Below the pieces are notes generated by a model that was not told where the DNA came from, made no database searches, and worked only from the letters and a program-made list of their open reading frames with translations. The position numbers were made by a program, and so were the translations under genes. A DNA stretch of 16,334 nt from Eubacterium sp. (lineage in GTDB: Bacteria; Bacillota; Clostridia; Oscillospirales; Acutalibacteraceae), in NCBI GenBank assembly GCA_024696725.1, contig JAILGO010000094.1:1-16334 (forward strand), given 5' to 3'. Position 1 is the first letter of the stretch; each line of letters begins with the position of its first letter. Of this stretch, positions 15,439 to 16,334 are shown one piece after another.

Positions 15439-16288
15439 CGAATTCAGTAACTGGCTGGTAGTGTCCGATATCGACGGAACGCTTAAAAATAAAATAAGAA
15501 AGCTGCCGAAAAGGAACTACTTCGCGATTAAGGAGTTTACCGAAAGGGGGGGGAATTTCACTCTCGCTTCGGGACGGCTCCAGTCCAGCCTTGAGAGAAA
15601 TTATAACAGAATAACGCCTAATCAGCCCGCCGTCGTATTAAACGGCGCAGGGCTTTACGATTACAATAGAAAGGAAATGCTCTGGCGCTCGACTATCGGG
15701 AAGAAGGGCAGGGATTTCGTGCGCTATATCGCCAGGGAGTACGACGAGATATTCAAGAGCGTAGATATCGGCGTTTACTTTGACGACTATGTTTATATAG
15801 TTAAAAGCGGACTTCTCGCGATTTCCACGATGTATTTCGATAAGGCGCCTCACGAATACGTAAAATCGCTCGACGAGGTACCCGAGGACGGCTGGATGAA
15901 GGTTATCTTCTGGTCTAACCCGTTCGTTCTCAATAAGCTTCAGACCCTTATCCGCGAGGAAAATAAGGAAAACGAGGCGGAGGCGAACTTTATGAGCTCG
16001 TCGGTGCTGAGCCTTGAGATGCTTCAGAAGGGAACGCATAAGGGCGTTGGAATAATGAAGCTTGCCGATATGCTCGGTATAGAAAAAAGCCGCGTCGCCG
16101 CAATCGGCGATTACTACAACGACTGGGATATGCTTAAAACGGTCGGGCTTCCCGCGTGCGCCGGTCAGGCGCCGAAGGCGATTCATAAAATCTGTAAGTT
16201 CGAAGCCTGCCACTGTAACCACGGCTGCGTTGCCGACCTCCTCGAATTTATTATGAGCGGCAAAGCCGAAGAGCTGATAAATGAATAA
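15431..16288 (+). CDS. Cof-type HAD-superfamily hydrolase
   Basis: A predicted Mg-dependent phosphatase of the Cof/YbjI (HAD type IIB) group, 285 residues; the substrate is unknown, although relatives act on sugar phosphates or nucleotide-type phosphates. Motif I is SDIDGTL with nucleophile D13 and acid/base D15. Motif II is S47 in LASGR. Motif III lysine is K204 (GTHKGVGIMKL). Motif IV is GDYYND with D227 and D231. The cap domain lies between motifs II and III. The chosen ATG at 15431 overlaps the rluD stop by 8 nt and puts motif I at a normal distance from the N-terminus; an in-frame ATG at 15374 would add 19 residues inside rluD. The ribosome binding site is weak (CGGAAA). The C-terminal segment has four cysteines and two histidines (255-266). 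It is the last gene before the terminator. Confidence 0.92.
   Translation: MSNEFSNWLVVSDIDGTLKNKIRKLPKRNYFAIKEFTERGGNFTLASGRLQSSLERNYNRITPNQPAVVLNGAGLYDYNRKEMLWRSTIGKKGRDFVRYIAREYDEIFKSVDIGVYFDDYVYIVKSGLLAISTMYFDKAPHEYVKSLDEVPEDGWMKVIFWSNPFVLNKLQTLIREENKENEAEANFMSSSVLSLEMLQKGTHKGVGIMKLADMLGIEKSRVAAIGDYYNDWDMLKTVGLPACAGQAPKAIHKICKFEACHCNHGCVADLLEFIMSGKAEELINE
15546..15553 (+). repeat. G8 homopolymer inside the HAD hydrolase gene
   Basis: Eight consecutive G residues encode the end of Arg and Gly-Gly (residues about 39-41), just before motif II. A one-base slip would frameshift the protein early. It is the longest G-run I noticed in the window. Confidence 0.8.
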
Positions 16289-16315
16289 GAGAGCGGAATT
16301 TCCGCTCTCTTTTTT
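16287..16315 (+). terminator. Strong intrinsic terminator at the end of the gene run
   Basis: AGAGAGCGG (16288-16296) pairs with CCGCTCTCT (16302-16310) around the loop AATTT. The A-T pair 16287-16311 can extend the stem. The stem runs into a T6 tract (16310-16315). The stem begins within the stop codon of the HAD gene. It is the only textbook terminator in the window and probably ends the transcription unit. Confidence 0.92.
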
Positions 16316-16334
16316 ACGGCTTAATGTGCTTAAG

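Noticed and set aside
15638..16222. 194-codon open frame on the minus strand across the HAD gene
   Set aside because: The + strand frame carries all four HAD motifs. The reverse frame shows no domain and no promoter.

Overview
The window is a dense, single-direction run of 13 protein-coding genes, all on the + strand. It opens with an AT-rich promoter region (about 1-142) and closes with a strong intrinsic terminator (16287-16315). The gene content and order point to a low-GC-type Gram-positive lineage (Firmicutes/Bacillota). The order miaB - ymcA-like - mutS - mutL matches Bacillus subtilis, and the block yggS - sepF - divIVA-like - ileS - lspA - rluD is the familiar Firmicutes division/ileS/lspA neighbourhood. 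The moderately GC-rich coding regions, very AT-rich leader, absence of cotE, and an HlyD-like gene where Bacillus has ylmD suggest an anaerobic clostridial lineage, possibly Oscillospirales/Ruminococcaceae. That placement is inference, not proven here.

Layout. (1) 143-7435, tRNA modification and mismatch repair: miaB, a YmcA/YlbF-family gene with a cysteine-rich tail, mutS, mutL and miaA. MiaA and MiaB perform successive steps of ms2i6A37 formation in tRNA. MutS and MutL are the mismatch recognition and MutL-endonuclease pair of bacteria lacking MutH. (2) 7449-11175, envelope and division: an HlyD/adaptor-like single-pass membrane protein, the PLP-homeostasis protein YggS, the FtsZ-tethering protein SepF, and a long DivIVA-domain coiled-coil protein with an acidic tail. 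(3) 11194-16288: isoleucyl-tRNA synthetase, lipoprotein signal peptidase, an RluD-type pseudouridine synthase and a Cof-type HAD hydrolase.

Spacing is extremely tight: gaps are 2-41 nt and three junctions overlap (20, 11 and 8 nt). Only one convincing promoter, ahead of miaB, and one convincing terminator, after the HAD gene, are visible, so the whole region may be a single long transcription unit. Start codons include GTG (miaB) and TTG (mutL, the HlyD-like gene). No stretch over 300 bases lacks a gene. I see no RNA gene, CRISPR array, insertion sequence, attachment site or phage gene.

This is mostly conserved housekeeping DNA, and I do not see a convincing undescribed system. The points most worth checking are the orphan HlyD-like protein inside the division cluster, the C-terminal cysteine cluster of the YmcA-like protein, the lspA leader hairpin that holds the only Shine-Dalgarno-like sequence, the extended acidic tail of the DivIVA-like protein, and a G8 tract in the HAD gene.
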